A stretch of DNA of 47,754 nucleotides from Pseudomarimonas arenosa (lineage in GTDB: Bacteria > Pseudomonadota > Gammaproteobacteria > Xanthomonadales > Xanthomonadaceae): positions 1 through 47,754 of the forward strand of contig NZ_JACYTR010000033.1 in NCBI RefSeq assembly GCF_014841215.1, given 5' to 3'. How positions within the stretch are numbered: the stretch's first letter is position 1; each line of letters starts with the position of its first letter. The notes beneath the pieces are model-generated. The model saw only the letters and a list, made by a program, of their open reading frames with translations, had not been told where the DNA came from and did not search any database. The position numbers were made by a program, and so were the translations under genes. Positions 16,308-25,561 of the stretch are shown piece after piece.

Positions 16308-18902
16308 TTACGCCAGAAGCCGGCCGACCACATCCTTGAGATCGGCGGATTGCGCCTTGCTTTGCAGGTCGGTCAGGGCGCTCTTGATCAGACCCTGTCG
16401 CTCGGCGTCCAGACGGCGCCAGCTTTCCAGCGCGGTCAGCAGTCGGGCGCTGACTTGCGGGTTGATGGCGTCCAGTTGAACGACCTGTTCAAGGTAGAGA
16501 CGATAGCCGGCGCCGTCACGACGGTGGAAGGCGACCGGGTTGCTGCGGCCTAGGGTGCCGAGTACGGCGCGTACCCGGTTCGGGTTATTCGGCAGCCAGC
16601 GCTGCGGGTCGCGCAGCAAGGCGGCGATATCGTCCAGCGCTTCTGGCTGCGGCCGGGTGGCGACCAGGCCGATCCATTTGTCGGTGACCAGTAGATCGTT
16701 GTGCCAGCGTGCGGCGAAGCGATCCAGGGCCTGGGCCTTGCCGGGCGCATCGAAATGCACCAGGGCGGCCAGTGCGGCGATCCGATCGGTCATGGTCGGC
16801 GCTTCAGTAGACTGTCGTTCGGCCAGCCGCGCTGTCGGGTCGAGTCGGGTCAGCCAGTGCAGCAGCACATTCTTCAGTCGCCGCGCCGCGGCGGCCTCGG
16901 GGCTGAGCGAATCGGGCTGTTGCGTGGCCAGCGCGCGGTAACGCGTATCCAAGGCATCGGCATGCACCTCGGCCAGTTCATCGAGCAGGTCCTCGCGCTC
17001 CTTGATCAGGCCATCCAGGTCGATCTCTGCACACTGATCGGCCAGGGTAGTGATGTCAGGCAGGGACAGGCACTCGGCGACAAAGGCGTGATCGGCGTCG
17101 GCGCTGGCCAACAGTTCGCCGCAGGCATCGAGCAGGGCCTGACGGTAGTCGGCCTTGCCCTCGGCGATGCAACCAAAGGCCAGGCGTTGAATCGCATCCC
17201 AGCGCAGCAGCGGATCGCTTTCGAATCGCACCACCTTAGCCAGCTGTTCCGCTCGGTAGCTGAACTTCAGACGCACCGGTGCTGACAGGGAATGCAGAAA
17301 GGTCGGAAGCGGTGCCTCGCCCAGACCGCTGACCTGCAAGCGATGGGTGGGCTCGCGCAGTTCAATCAGATCGCCTTGCAGTTCGGCATCACTGGAGACA
17401 CCGTTGTCGATGCGCTGTCCGGCCTCGTTGTAGAAGGCAAAGCGCAGCGGCAGGTGCAACGGTTGCTTGATGCCACCGCCCGGGGTTGGCGGCAGATGCT
17501 GATGCAGGGTCAGCACGTACTCATGACGATCGGGATCGAACTGCTCGCTGACCTGAATCTCCGGTGTGCCGGCCTGTTCGTACCAGCGCTTGAACTGCTC
17601 CAGATTGCGCCCAGACGCCGCGCTCATGGCCGCCAGAAAATCTTCCACCGTGGCGGCCTGGCCATCGTGCGCTGCAAAGTAGCGATCCAGGCCGCGTCGG
17701 AAGTCGGTCTCGCCAAGTAGGGTATGCAGCATGCGTATGACTTCGGCGCCTTTCTCGTACACCGTCGCGGTATAGAAGTTATTGATCTCGCTGTACTCGA
17801 TCGGGCGAACCGGATGCGCCAGCGGACCGCTATCCTCGACGAACTGACGGGCGCGCAGCAGCCGCACATCGCCAATCCGCTTGACGCCTCGCGAGCGCAG
17901 GTCGGCGGTGAACTCCTGATCGCGAAACACCGTCAGGCCTTCCTTCAAGGACAGCTGAAACCAGTCGCGCAGGGTGACCCGGTTGCCGCTCCAGTTGTGA
18001 AAATACTCGTGCCCGATCACCGCCTCGATCGCCTCGTAGTCGGCATCGGTGGCAGAGTCGGCATCGGCCAGGATGTAGCGGGCATTGAAGATATTCAGGC
18101 CCTTGTTCTCCATCGCGCCCATGGTGAAGTACTGCACCGCAACGATGTTGAACTCGTCCAGATCATAGGCACGGCCGAAGCGCTCTTCGTCCCAGCGCAT
18201 GGCGCGCAGGGTGGCCTCCAGCGCATATTGGCAACGCGCCACATCGGCGTGTTCGGTCCACACCCGCACGTCGACCTGGCGACCCTCGATGGTCACGAAG
18301 CGGGTTTCCACGCAACCGATATCGCCGGCGACGATGGCAAACAGATAGCCGGGTTTTGGGTGTGGATCGAACCAGCGTACGAAGTGCCGGCCGTCTTTCA
18401 GATCGCCAGCCGCTTCACGATTGCCGTTGCTCAGCAGCACCGGATAGCGCGACTTCTCAGCACGCAGTTCCACTCGATAGCGGGACAGCACGTCGGGCCG
18501 GTCGAGGGCCCAGGTGATGCGGCGGAAGCCCTCGGCCTCGCATTGTGTCAGCAGCATCGGACCGCTGGCGTACAGGCCTTCCAGTCGGGTGTTGCGCTGC
18601 GGGCAGATCAACACCACGGTTTCCACTACGCAGCGCGCAGGCAGGCGCTCGATATGCAAGCGATTGCCGACAATGCTGTATTCGCCGGCGGCAAGCAGAC
18701 GGTCGTCGACCCTGATCGATTCGGTTTGCAGCTCCTCCCCTTGCAGGCACAGGGCAGCATGATCGCTGGCATCCGGCTCAGCCGCTTCGAGTTGCATACG
18801 GCAGCGAACCCGTGTCTGGCTGGCTTCGAGATCCAGGCACAGATCAATTTCATGAATCCGCCAGGAAGGGCGGCGATAGTCGGCCAGGCGCACAACGGAC
18901 AT
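16308..18902 (-). CDS. pepN: Aminopeptidase N (M1 zinc metallopeptidase)
   Basis: An 864-residue cytoplasmic M1 aminopeptidase that removes N-terminal residues from peptides late in protein turnover. The exopeptidase motif GAMENKG and the zinc motif HEYFHNW, with the third ligand glutamate in LKEGLTVFRDQEF, are intact. The N-terminal beta-domain, a beta-sandwich after the catalytic domain and the long helical C-terminal domain are all present, and the length is close to E. coli PepN (870 residues). The start MSVVRLADYRRP is typical. It is transcribed alone, divergent from the ketosteroid-isomerase-like gene. Confidence 0.97.
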   Translation of the reverse strand: MSVVRLADYRRPSWRIHEIDLCLDLEASQTRVRCRMQLEAAEPDASDHAALCLQGEELQTESIRVDDRLLAAGEYSIVGNRLHIERLPARCVVETVVLICPQRNTRLEGLYASGPMLLTQCEAEGFRRITWALDRPDVLSRYRVELRAEKSRYPVLLSNGNREAAGDLKDGRHFVRWFDPHPKPGYLFAIVAGDIGCVETRFVTIEGRQVDVRVWTEHADVARCQYALEATLRAMRWDEERFGRAYDLDEFNIVAVQYFTMGAMENKGLNIFNARYILADADSATDADYEAIEAVIGHEYFHNWSGNRVTLRDWFQLSLKEGLTVFRDQEFTADLRSRGVKRIGDVRLLRARQFVEDSGPLAHPVRPIEYSEINNFYTATVYEKGAEVIRMLHTLLGETDFRRGLDRYFAAHDGQAATVEDFLAAMSAASGRNLEQFKRWYEQAGTPEIQVSEQFDPDRHEYVLTLHQHLPPTPGGGIKQPLHLPLRFAFYNEAGQRIDNGVSSDAELQGDLIELREPTHRLQVSGLGEAPLPTFLHSLSAPVRLKFSYRAEQLAKVVRFESDPLLRWDAIQRLAFGCIAEGKADYRQALLDACGELLASADADHAFVAECLSLPDITTLADQCAEIDLDGLIKEREDLLDELAEVHADALDTRYRALATQQPDSLSPEAAAARRLKNVLLHWLTRLDPTARLAERQSTEAPTMTDRIAALAALVHFDAPGKAQALDRFAARWHNDLLVTDKWIGLVATRPQPEALDDIAALLRDPQRWLPNNPNRVRAVLGTLGRSNPVAFHRRDGAGYRLYLEQVVQLDAINPQVSARLLTALESWRRLDAERQGLIKSALTDLQSKAQSADLKDVVGRLLA

Positions 18903-19038
18903 GGGGAGAAATCCGGATACTCAATCAGGGCGCACCTTACCATGCAGGCCTTGAGCCTACGGTGAGCAGCCCATGCTGATGCCGCAGTGGCCGATGCAGC
19001 CGGTATGATCGGGTCTCAAACCCCACCACGGATGCACC

Positions 19039-19476
19039 ATGTTGATTGACGGAGTGCGCTCGGCCGACCGCGCCACAGAGCGGGTGTTGGCCTACTATGC
19101 GGCGTTTAACCAGCGCAACCATCCCGCCCTGCTGAGCATGCTCTGCGAGGATGTCGTGCATGACGTCAACCAGGGCCGACAGGAAATCGGCCGCGAGGCG
19201 TTTGCCACGTTCTTGCAGCGGATGGATCGCTGCTATCGCGAGCAGATTGGCGACGTGGTGGTGATGGTGACCAACAATGGTCGTCGCGCAGCGGCCGAAT
19301 ATGTGGTGAGTGGCGAATACCTGCACACCGACGAGGGACTTCCGCCTGCCTCGGGACAGCGCTATCGCCTGGCCGGCGGTGCCTTCTTCGAGCTGCGCGA
19401 GGGGCAGATTTCGCGCGTCACCAACTACTACAACCTGGGTGACTGGTTGGCGCAGATCGGCGGTGACCGCGCATGA
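19039..19476 (+). CDS. Ketosteroid isomerase-related protein (NTF2/SnoaL fold)
   Basis: A 145-residue cytoplasmic protein of the NTF2-like/SnoaL fold, like the ketosteroid-isomerase-related proteins of unknown role. Typical features are VLAYYAAFNQRNHPALLSML, the short acidic VVHDVNQG, GREAFATFLQRMDRCYRE, and the final strand FFELREGQISRVTNYYNL. It has no signal peptide. Its last four bases (ATGA) overlap the tag start, and tag in turn overlaps the channel gene, so the three form a tightly coupled operon. A TATGAT at 19004-19009 may be its -10 box, without a clear -35. Confidence 0.82.
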   Translation: MLIDGVRSADRATERVLAYYAAFNQRNHPALLSMLCEDVVHDVNQGRQEIGREAFATFLQRMDRCYREQIGDVVVMVTNNGRRAAAEYVVSGEYLHTDEGLPPASGQRYRLAGGAFFELREGQISRVTNYYNLGDWLAQIGGDRA

Positions 19477-20048
19477 GTGCAGCTGAGCGTTGCCCCTGGT
19501 GCATGGGCAGCACGCTGGAGCGCGACTATCACGATCAGGAATGGGGCGTGCCGCAGCACGATCCCACCGTACTGTTCGAACTCCTGACCCTTGAAGGCGC
19601 CCAGGCCGGGCTTAGCTGGCGCACGGTGCTGCAGAAGCGCGAGGGCTACCGGCGGGCATTTCTGCACTATCGGCTGCCTGAGCTGGCGGCCTTGAGCGAC
19701 GCCGACCTCGAGCAGCGACTGAGCGACCCGTCGATCGTGCGCAATCGGCTCAAGGTGTGGTCAGTGCGCAGCAATGCCCAGGCCGTACTGCGTCTGGCTG
19801 ATCAGGGTCAGTGCTTGAACGAGTGGTTATGGGCGACGGTCGACGACGAGCCGCAGATCAACCAATGGCAGCGAATGGCCGACGTACCGGCGCGAACCGA
19901 GCGTTCCGACGCGCTGAGCAAGCGGCTGCAGAAGGCCGGTTTCAAGTTCGTCGGCAGCACCATCTGCTATGCCTTCATGCAGGCCGTTGGCATGGTCAAT
20001 GACCATCTGCAGAGCTGCTACCGCTACCGCCAGCTGGGTGGCCGATGA
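19473..20048 (+). CDS. tag: DNA-3-methyladenine glycosylase I
   Basis: A 191-residue base-excision glycosylase that removes 3-methyladenine from alkylated DNA. The sequence follows E. coli Tag throughout: RCPWCMGS with the first zinc cysteine, YHDQEWGVP with the zinc histidine, LEGAQAGLSWRTVLQKRE with the pocket glutamate and tryptophan, KFVGSTICYAFMQAVGMVNDH and the closing zinc HLQSC. All four zinc-snap ligands are present. It overlaps its neighbours by four bases on both sides (ATGA). Confidence 0.96.
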   Translation: MSAAERCPWCMGSTLERDYHDQEWGVPQHDPTVLFELLTLEGAQAGLSWRTVLQKREGYRRAFLHYRLPELAALSDADLEQRLSDPSIVRNRLKVWSVRSNAQAVLRLADQGQCLNEWLWATVDDEPQINQWQRMADVPARTERSDALSKRLQKAGFKFVGSTICYAFMQAVGMVNDHLQSCYRYRQLGGR

Positions 20049-21151
20049 AGCGCTGGCTGTGGCACGCCTGTCTATTGCTCGGCGGCGCTGCCGCCGCGGG
20101 CGCTGACGAAGTGCCTGACCAGGTTGTGCTGGAGGTAGGCCTGCGGCTGACGGCGCCGTTTGTAATGCAGGCCGATGAGCTATCGTCGGCTGTCGACGCG
20201 CCGCCGCAGTACAGCGGGCTGGCGCTGGAACTATGGGAGGAGATTGCAGCGGAGAACGGTTGGCGCTATCGCTACCGGCCGTTGCCATTGTCCGATCTGT
20301 TCGATCAGTTGGAGCGCGGAGAGATCGATCTGGCGGTTGGTGGATTGAGCATCACCGAGGCCCGCGAACAGCGCGTCGACTTCAGCCACCCGTTCCTGAG
20401 CGATGGCCTGGGCATCGCGGTGAAGGCCGAACCGGGTCTAAGCCTGGGCGGTCTTGCGCGGCGACTTTGGCAGGGCGGATTCCTGCTCTGGGTGTTCGGC
20501 CTGGTCGCCATGCTGGGCGTGGTCGGCGTGTTCGCCTGGCTGCTGGAGCGGCGCGGCAACGCCGGCCAGTTTGGCGGCACACCGGCCCAGGGCATCGGCA
20601 GCGGCTTCTGGTGGGCCGCGGTCACCATGTCGACGGTCGGCTATGGCGACAAGGCGCCCGCCACGCTGGGCGGGCGGCTGCTGGCGTTGGTCTGGATGTT
20701 TACCGCCATCATCCTGGTCGCGGTATTCACGGCGGGCATCACCGCCAGCCTGACCGTCGGCGCACTGGAATCGCGGGTGCAAGGCATAGACGATTTACCG
20801 CAGGTGCGGGTGGCCACGGTGAACGCCAGCACCGCCGATCAATGGCTGCAGGAGCAGGGCATCCGGCGCCTAACGGTCGACGGCAGCGCCGCTGCCTTGC
20901 AACTTCTGGCAACCGGTGAGGTCGATGCGGTGGTAGGTGATGCCGCCGCGCTGCGCTTTCAGATCCGTCATCAGCGCGTCGGCCAGGGCCTGCACGTGCT
21001 GCCGCAACGGCTTGATCGCCAGCAATACGCACTGGCCCTGGCGCCCGGTCATGCGGCGCGCCGTGAGGCCCTTAACCGGTCGTTACTGCGCACCCTGGAA
21101 TCGCCGCAGTGGCAGGCAAGACTGAACGCCCTGCTCGGTGAGGGCGGCTGA
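20045..21151 (+). CDS. GluR0-like ligand-gated potassium channel
   Basis: A 368-residue membrane protein with the layout of prokaryotic ionotropic glutamate receptors. In order: signal peptide (about 1-20), first lobe of a family-3 solute-binding fold (LEVGLRLTAPFVM ... LEWRGEIDLAVGG-like region and REQRVDFSHPFLSDGLGIAV), a first membrane helix (LWVFGLVAMLGVVGVFAWLL), a pore loop with the potassium selectivity filter STVGYGD, a second membrane helix (ALVWMFTAIILVAVFTAGI), then the second binding lobe. As in Synechocystis GluR0 there is no third membrane helix. Function by family: potassium flux gated by an amino acid or similar ligand; the ligand here is unknown. It ends an operon with tag. 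Confidence 0.88.
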   Translation: MKRWLWHACLLLGGAAAAGADEVPDQVVLEVGLRLTAPFVMQADELSSAVDAPPQYSGLALELWEEIAAENGWRYRYRPLPLSDLFDQLERGEIDLAVGGLSITEAREQRVDFSHPFLSDGLGIAVKAEPGLSLGGLARRLWQGGFLLWVFGLVAMLGVVGVFAWLLERRGNAGQFGGTPAQGIGSGFWWAAVTMSTVGYGDKAPATLGGRLLALVWMFTAIILVAVFTAGITASLTVGALESRVQGIDDLPQVRVATVNASTADQWLQEQGIRRLTVDGSAAALQLLATGEVDAVVGDAAALRFQIRHQRVGQGLHVLPQRLDRQQYALALAPGHAARREALNRSLLRTLESPQWQARLNALLGEGG

Positions 21152-21207
21152 TTTCGGCGCCCAACACCTTGCTCGTTGCAACGTATGAACATGTTAAGGA
21201 GTGCTGA

Positions 21208-23226
21208 GTGAGTTTCCTTTCTGTTGTCCGGCCCCCACTGATCGCCGTGCTGCTCGCCGCGGCCTGTTTCAGTTCCATTGCTTCCGCCGCGGTCAGTGCC
21301 ACTGCCCTGGAATTGCGCAAGCAGGCGGCCAGCAAGGTGGTGGCGATCCTGGTGGTGGCCGAACACTTTCGCCAGGGCAGTGGGGTGCTCAGCCTTTCCT
21401 CGGGCAGTGGCACCCTGGTCAGCGCCGAGGGCCATGTACTGACCAACTCGCACGTCACCGACAACGGCCGCAGTTTTCGCGTGGTTCTGGCCGATGGCCG
21501 CGAGTTTCCTGCCGATCGCATCGGCGAGGACCCAATCAGCGATCTAGCGGTGCTGAAGATCCGCTCACCGGGCACCGAGTTCGGCTTTGCCCGTTTTGAG
21601 CCAGCGCCGAGGCTGGAAATCGGCGATCCGGTCATTGCCATGGGGGCGCCCTGGGGGCTGGCCAATTCGGTCAGTTCCGGCACGGTCAACAATCCAGCGC
21701 GATTGCTGGTGTCCTTGTTCCAGGACGAAGCCGACTATGAGGAGGGCTTCAATTTCGATCAGCCGACCGGTCGCTTCTATGCCTGGATCCAGCACGATGC
21801 TCCCATCTCGCCGGGCAACTCCGGCGGCCCCCTGGTCGATGCCCAGGGTCGCTTCATCGGCGTCAACACCCGCGGTTCGTTCTTCGGTGGTGACATGGCC
21901 TTTGCCATTCCCTCCGACGAGGCTTTGCGGGTGATGCGCTCGCTGATTGCGCACGGCACTGTGCTACGTACCGACTTCGGCTTCCGCGTTCGCTCATTGA
22001 AGGGCAGTGGGGCGAAACGAGGTGTGTTGGTGACCGCGGTCGACCTGGGGTCGGCGGCCGATCAGGCCGGGCTGCGGCCGGGCGACCAACTGCTGTCGAT
22101 CAACGCTGAGGCGGTGCAGGCGCGGCGTCCGGTCGAAGTGCCGGCGGTGCAGCGACGTCTGGCCGAATGGCCCAGCGAGAAGGTCGCCGAGTTCACGGTG
22201 TTGCGTGATCAGACCGAGATGCGCCTGCGCTTCGCCGGTGAGGCGCTACCGGCGACCTTGCCTGAGGAATACGAGCTGACCCGACTCGGCATCACCGTGC
22301 GCGCACTGACCCCGACCATGGCGCGACGGCGGGGCCTGGCGGAGACGCCGGGCTGGCTGGTCACCGGCGTCAGGCCCGGTGCGGCAGCGGCCTTGGCCAA
22401 GCCGGCCTTGCTGGTCGGCGATGTGCTGCGCCGCATCCATGAACAGGTCGTTCCCGCGCCAAACGAATGGCAGGAACCAGCGGTCGACAAACTCAAGTTG
22501 CAGATCGAGCGCCGGGCGAGCGAACTACTGGTGGTGTTGAGTCCGGCTGATCCCGACCGTGCACGGCCGCCGAACCGCGCCCTGCGCAAGCCCTGGGCCG
22601 GTGCCGAAGTACAGGCCATCACCCGCAGCACCGCCGAGGTGCTGGGGCTGCCGGGACCGGGCTATCGCATCAGCTACCTGTATCCCGGTGGCCCACTGCA
22701 GGTGGCAGGCTTCGAGCAGGGCGACCTGTTGCAGAGCCTGGACGACAGGCCGTTGTTGCCGCTGCATGAAGACGATGATCGGGTGTTCCATAGCCGCATC
22801 CGTGACGGGCTGTTGGGTGAGCAGATGCAGGTGGTCGCCTGGCGACCCGGCGCTGAGCAGATCAGGGCCGCCTTGAGCTTGCAGGTCGGTCCAGCGGAAG
22901 CCGACGCTCTGCCCGGTGCCGAAGTCGATCGACTCGGCGTTACTGTGCGCGAGATCAGCGTGCGCGACGTGGCCGAACGGCGTCTGCCCAGCGCCGCCAA
23001 GGGTGTACTGATCGAGCGGGTCGAGCCCGGTGGCCTTGCCGCCCTGGCCCATCTTCGCGCGGGTGATGTGTTGCATGCGGTGAACGATCAGGACATCGTC
23101 GACCTGCGCTCCTTCCATCGAGCCTGGGCCGCGGCGCTCAGCGCCGACAGCGCCAGCCTGCGCTTTGCTGTCCAGCGACAGGCCGCACGTCGCCTGCTAC
23201 TGCTTGATCGCAGTTGGATGGAGTGA
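21208..23226 (+). CDS. HtrA/DegP-like serine protease with PDZ domains
   Basis: A 672-residue exported serine protease. GTG start, with AAGGAG six bases upstream and a signal peptide (about 1-27). The trypsin-like domain has an intact triad: His82 in LTNSHVTD, Asp112 in DPISDLAVL and Ser205 in PISPGNSGGPLVD. The C-terminal half holds PDZ-like domains, seen from the repeated PG-x-x-A-x-x-A-x-L-x-x-G-D pattern (about 265-295, 385-410, 490-515 and 605-630). At 672 residues it is longer than DegP and seems to have three or four PDZ units. It probably handles misfolded periplasmic proteins. The next gene, four bases downstream, is a catalytically dead relative. Confidence 0.87.
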   Translation: MSFLSVVRPPLIAVLLAAACFSSIASAAVSATALELRKQAASKVVAILVVAEHFRQGSGVLSLSSGSGTLVSAEGHVLTNSHVTDNGRSFRVVLADGREFPADRIGEDPISDLAVLKIRSPGTEFGFARFEPAPRLEIGDPVIAMGAPWGLANSVSSGTVNNPARLLVSLFQDEADYEEGFNFDQPTGRFYAWIQHDAPISPGNSGGPLVDAQGRFIGVNTRGSFFGGDMAFAIPSDEALRVMRSLIAHGTVLRTDFGFRVRSLKGSGAKRGVLVTAVDLGSAADQAGLRPGDQLLSINAEAVQARRPVEVPAVQRRLAEWPSEKVAEFTVLRDQTEMRLRFAGEALPATLPEEYELTRLGITVRALTPTMARRRGLAETPGWLVTGVRPGAAAALAKPALLVGDVLRRIHEQVVPAPNEWQEPAVDKLKLQIERRASELLVVLSPADPDRARPPNRALRKPWAGAEVQAITRSTAEVLGLPGPGYRISYLYPGGPLQVAGFEQGDLLQSLDDRPLLPLHEDDDRVFHSRIRDGLLGEQMQVVAWRPGAEQIRAALSLQVGPAEADALPGAEVDRLGVTVREISVRDVAERRLPSAAKGVLIERVEPGGLAALAHLRAGDVLHAVNDQDIVDLRSFHRAWAAALSADSASLRFAVQRQAARRLLLLDRSWME

Positions 23227-23230
23227 AACC

Positions 23231-24061
23231 ATGAGTTACTGCCTGAAGTGTCTGAGCTACCCTGCCCTGCTGGTCGCCTTGCTGCTGGTTGGGTTCGGCA
23301 GCCCGGCGCAAGCGACCGAGCCGCCGTTCTCGCCGAGCGCAGTGAAGCGCCTGCAGCAGCGGGTCGGCGAGGCCATCGTCCGCTTCTCCTTCGTTTTCGA
23401 GGTCGATCGCAACGGCAATGTCGAGCGACTCGACGGCGAAGTGAGTGCAGCACTGATCGGGCCGCGCGGTCTGTTGCTGGTGCCCGACGCCCTGGTCTCG
23501 CCGCAGACCCAACTGAGGCAGATGTCCGGCATGTCGGCGGCGATGAATTTCCGTGTTCAGAGTCAGGCATTTCGGGCGCGCGTTGCCGGTCAGGACTACG
23601 ATGCCGTGCTGATCGCCCGAGACCCGGAGCTTGGGCTGGCCTGGCTGCGTTTGCAGGATGCCGGGCCGCGCATGCCGTATATCGATCTCGAGCGCCAGGC
23701 CAGCGCTGAACCGGGCAATTTCTATCTCAGCCCGGCGCGGGTTTCCAGCGACTTTGGCGAAACCCTGCAGGTCGGCTGGGGTTCGGTGCTGGGCAGTACC
23801 GACACGCCTTCGCAGGCCCTTCTGGTGGCCGGTCCGTTTGATCTTGCCTTCAATCAGAAGGCGCAAGTGATCGGCTTTGTGCCGCGTGACTTCAGCGGCA
23901 ACGCCGATACGCGCAATGCGCAACGCTACGGCGGAATGGTGCCGCAGCGACTGATCGATGCGCGCCGGTTGCGCCAGGCCACGTCGCAGGCGCTGCAACA
24001 AGAAGTCGAACAGGCAGCAGCGGAGGCCATGAACACCGACAGCAACCCAGTCAATGGATGA
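23231..24061 (+). CDS. Catalytically inactive HtrA-like protein (pseudoprotease)
   Basis: A 276-residue exported protein with a signal peptide (about 1-28, ending GSPAQA) and a trypsin-like fold aligning with the preceding protease. The His segment reads LLLVPDALVS, where the partner has LTNSHVTD; the Asp segment reads DPELGLAWLRL against DPISDLAVLKI; and the Ser loop GNSGGP is replaced by LVAGPFDL. All three catalytic residues are therefore missing, while the framework is kept. No PDZ domain is present, and a Gln/Ala-rich helix ends it. The ATG at 23231 has GGAG from the upstream gene's end as its ribosome binding site, so it is coupled to the protease. A regulatory or adaptor role is inference. 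Confidence 0.75.
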   Translation: MSYCLKCLSYPALLVALLLVGFGSPAQATEPPFSPSAVKRLQQRVGEAIVRFSFVFEVDRNGNVERLDGEVSAALIGPRGLLLVPDALVSPQTQLRQMSGMSAAMNFRVQSQAFRARVAGQDYDAVLIARDPELGLAWLRLQDAGPRMPYIDLERQASAEPGNFYLSPARVSSDFGETLQVGWGSVLGSTDTPSQALLVAGPFDLAFNQKAQVIGFVPRDFSGNADTRNAQRYGGMVPQRLIDARRLRQATSQALQQEVEQAAAEAMNTDSNPVNG

Positions 24062-24255
24062 AGCGAAACGTTAAGGAGCGGTGAAATTTCGCTCGCCCTT
24101 CGCTCGTTGTTGACTGTCTGCCAACATAGGTAGAGGCGGCACGACATCATTGAAGGTCGAGTTCACCGGAACTGGACGGGAGATTGACGCTGGTCGGGGG
24201 AGACTGGGTCTGCCGAGTAACTGGCACCTCTTCGAACCCAACCAGGAGCTTCACC

Positions 24256-24723
24256 ATGACTCGTAAGCTGATTGCACTCGCTGCCGCTGCCGTGTTCGCC
24301 AGTGCTGCCCAGGCCAAGGAACAGACCATTGTCGACATCGCCGCTGGCAATCCGGATTTTTCCACCTTGGTCAGCGCGGTAAAAGCGGCCGGACTGGTCG
24401 ACACGCTGTCCTCAGAAGGACCGTTTACCGTGTTCGCGCCCACCAACGAGGCCTTTGCCAAGCTGCCGCAAGGAACCCTGGAGAGCTTGCTGAAGCCAGA
24501 AAACAAGGATCAACTGGTCGCCATCCTCACGTACCATGTAGTGGCCGGCGAGGTGAAGGCCGAGCAAGTCGTCAAGCTTGATCAGGCCAAGACGGTGAAC
24601 GGCAAGGCCCTGAGTATCGACAGCGCAAACGGGGTCAGAGTGAACAATGCCACGGTCACTGCCACCGACATCGAGGCCAGCAATGGGGTGATCCATGTGC
24701 TCGATACGGTGGTGCTGCCGTAG
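24256..24723 (+). CDS. Secreted fasciclin (FAS1) domain protein
   Basis: A 155-residue exported protein with a signal peptide (about 1-20, ending ASAAQA) and a single FAS1 domain. The family motifs are clear: [33 protein letters not shown], then the central [10 protein letters not shown] and the closing [12 protein letters not shown]. The ATG at 24256 with AGGAG nine bases upstream is preferred over an open TTG at 24184. FAS1 proteins act in adhesion or surface association; the partner is unknown. The 194 bp ahead of the gene contain TGACTGTCTGCCAA, which recurs at 32605, and a strong terminator follows it. Confidence 0.92.
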   Translation: MTRKLIALAAAAVFASAAQAKEQTIVDIAAGNPDFSTLVSAVKAAGLVDTLSSEGPFTVFAPTNEAFAKLPQGTLESLLKPENKDQLVAILTYHVVAGEVKAEQVVKLDQAKTVNGKALSIDSANGVRVNNATVTATDIEASNGVIHVLDTVVLP

Positions 24724-24762
24724 TCGCCGATCCGAACTTAACCAGCGAACTCAGCATGAGCC

Positions 24763-24800
24763 AAGACAGCGCCGCGTCAACCGTGGCGCTGTCTTCGTTT
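24763..24800 (+). terminator. Rho-independent terminator after the fasciclin gene
   Basis: AAGACAGCGCC (24763-24773) pairs perfectly over 11 bp with GGCGCTGTCTT (24785-24795) across an 11-nt loop and is followed by CGTTTGATT. It lies 40 bp after the stop and also faces the end of the convergent SRPBCC gene, so it could work in both directions. Confidence 0.8.
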
Positions 24801-24860
24801 GATTGATTCGGCATCTTGACGCTTGAACATCCTGCAGCAACGCCCTGCGCCTTGTCGTTG

Positions 24861-25526
24861 TCAGGCGTCTGAGTCGCCGCCTTCACCCTGCGACTCGCCT
24901 TCACCAGCTTCTGGCTGCTCCGCAGCCTCGGCTTGGTCGGGTGTCGATCCCAGATCGTCAGCCGGGCCGGAGACGGTGGCCGGTGGCTGCGGCACGGCCG
25001 CGGGCGTGGATTCGACCAGGGTCTTCAGATCCTTCAGGCCGCGCTCGTACTCAGGGCCGATCATCGAATCCATCATCAAGCCGAACCAGCGACCAAGCAG
25101 ATTGCCTTCGAACTTGCTGTCGAAACTCCAGGTGATCCGGGTGCCATCGCCCTCGGCGCTGAGCAGCCAGTCGGAGGTGGCTTTGCCATCCGGGCCAAAA
25201 TCCAGCTGGGTGGTGACCTGGGCGTTCTCCACTACCTTGACAATCTCCATGCTGCCGGCGCCCTTCTCACCCGACCAGGTCAGCTTGCCGCCGACGCCGG
25301 TTGCCGGGCCGCTAACCTCCTGTTTCGCTGTGGGGTCGTAGTCCCGCCACGGCGACCACTCATTGAAACGCGCCATGCTGGAGACCACGGCATACACCTC
25401 AGCGGGCGGACGCTCGATGCTGATCGAGCGCTGCACATGCACTTCGTCATTCAACAACAGGCCACCACCCAACACCACCGCGGCCACCAGCACCAGCAGA
25501 ATCAGCAGGCCCTTTACGAACTTCAT
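24861..25526 (-). CDS. SRPBCC family protein with N-terminal membrane anchor
   Basis: A 221-residue protein with an N-terminal hydrophobic helix (about 6-26), then a START/SRPBCC ligand-binding fold of the polyketide cyclase/dehydrase type: VQRSISIERPPAEVYAVVSSMARFNEWSPW, LTWSGEKGAGSMEIV, TRITWSFDSKFEGNLLGRW. The last 45 residues are acidic, low complexity and probably disordered. The ATG at 25526 has AGGGG eight bases upstream; a longer frame to 25559 adds little. The protein should be exposed to the periplasm, and the ligand is unknown. Repeat copy 2 lies 35 bp ahead of the start and occupies its upstream region. Confidence 0.82.
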   Translation of the reverse strand: MKFVKGLLILLVLVAAVVLGGGLLLNDEVHVQRSISIERPPAEVYAVVSSMARFNEWSPWRDYDPTAKQEVSGPATGVGGKLTWSGEKGAGSMEIVKVVENAQVTTQLDFGPDGKATSDWLLSAEGDGTRITWSFDSKFEGNLLGRWFGLMMDSMIGPEYERGLKDLKTLVESTPAAVPQPPATVSGPADDLGSTPDQAEAAEQPEAGEGESQGEGGDSDA

Positions 25527-25561
25527 AGTCTTACCCCTGGTTGTTCCCGAGCAGGGCATCC

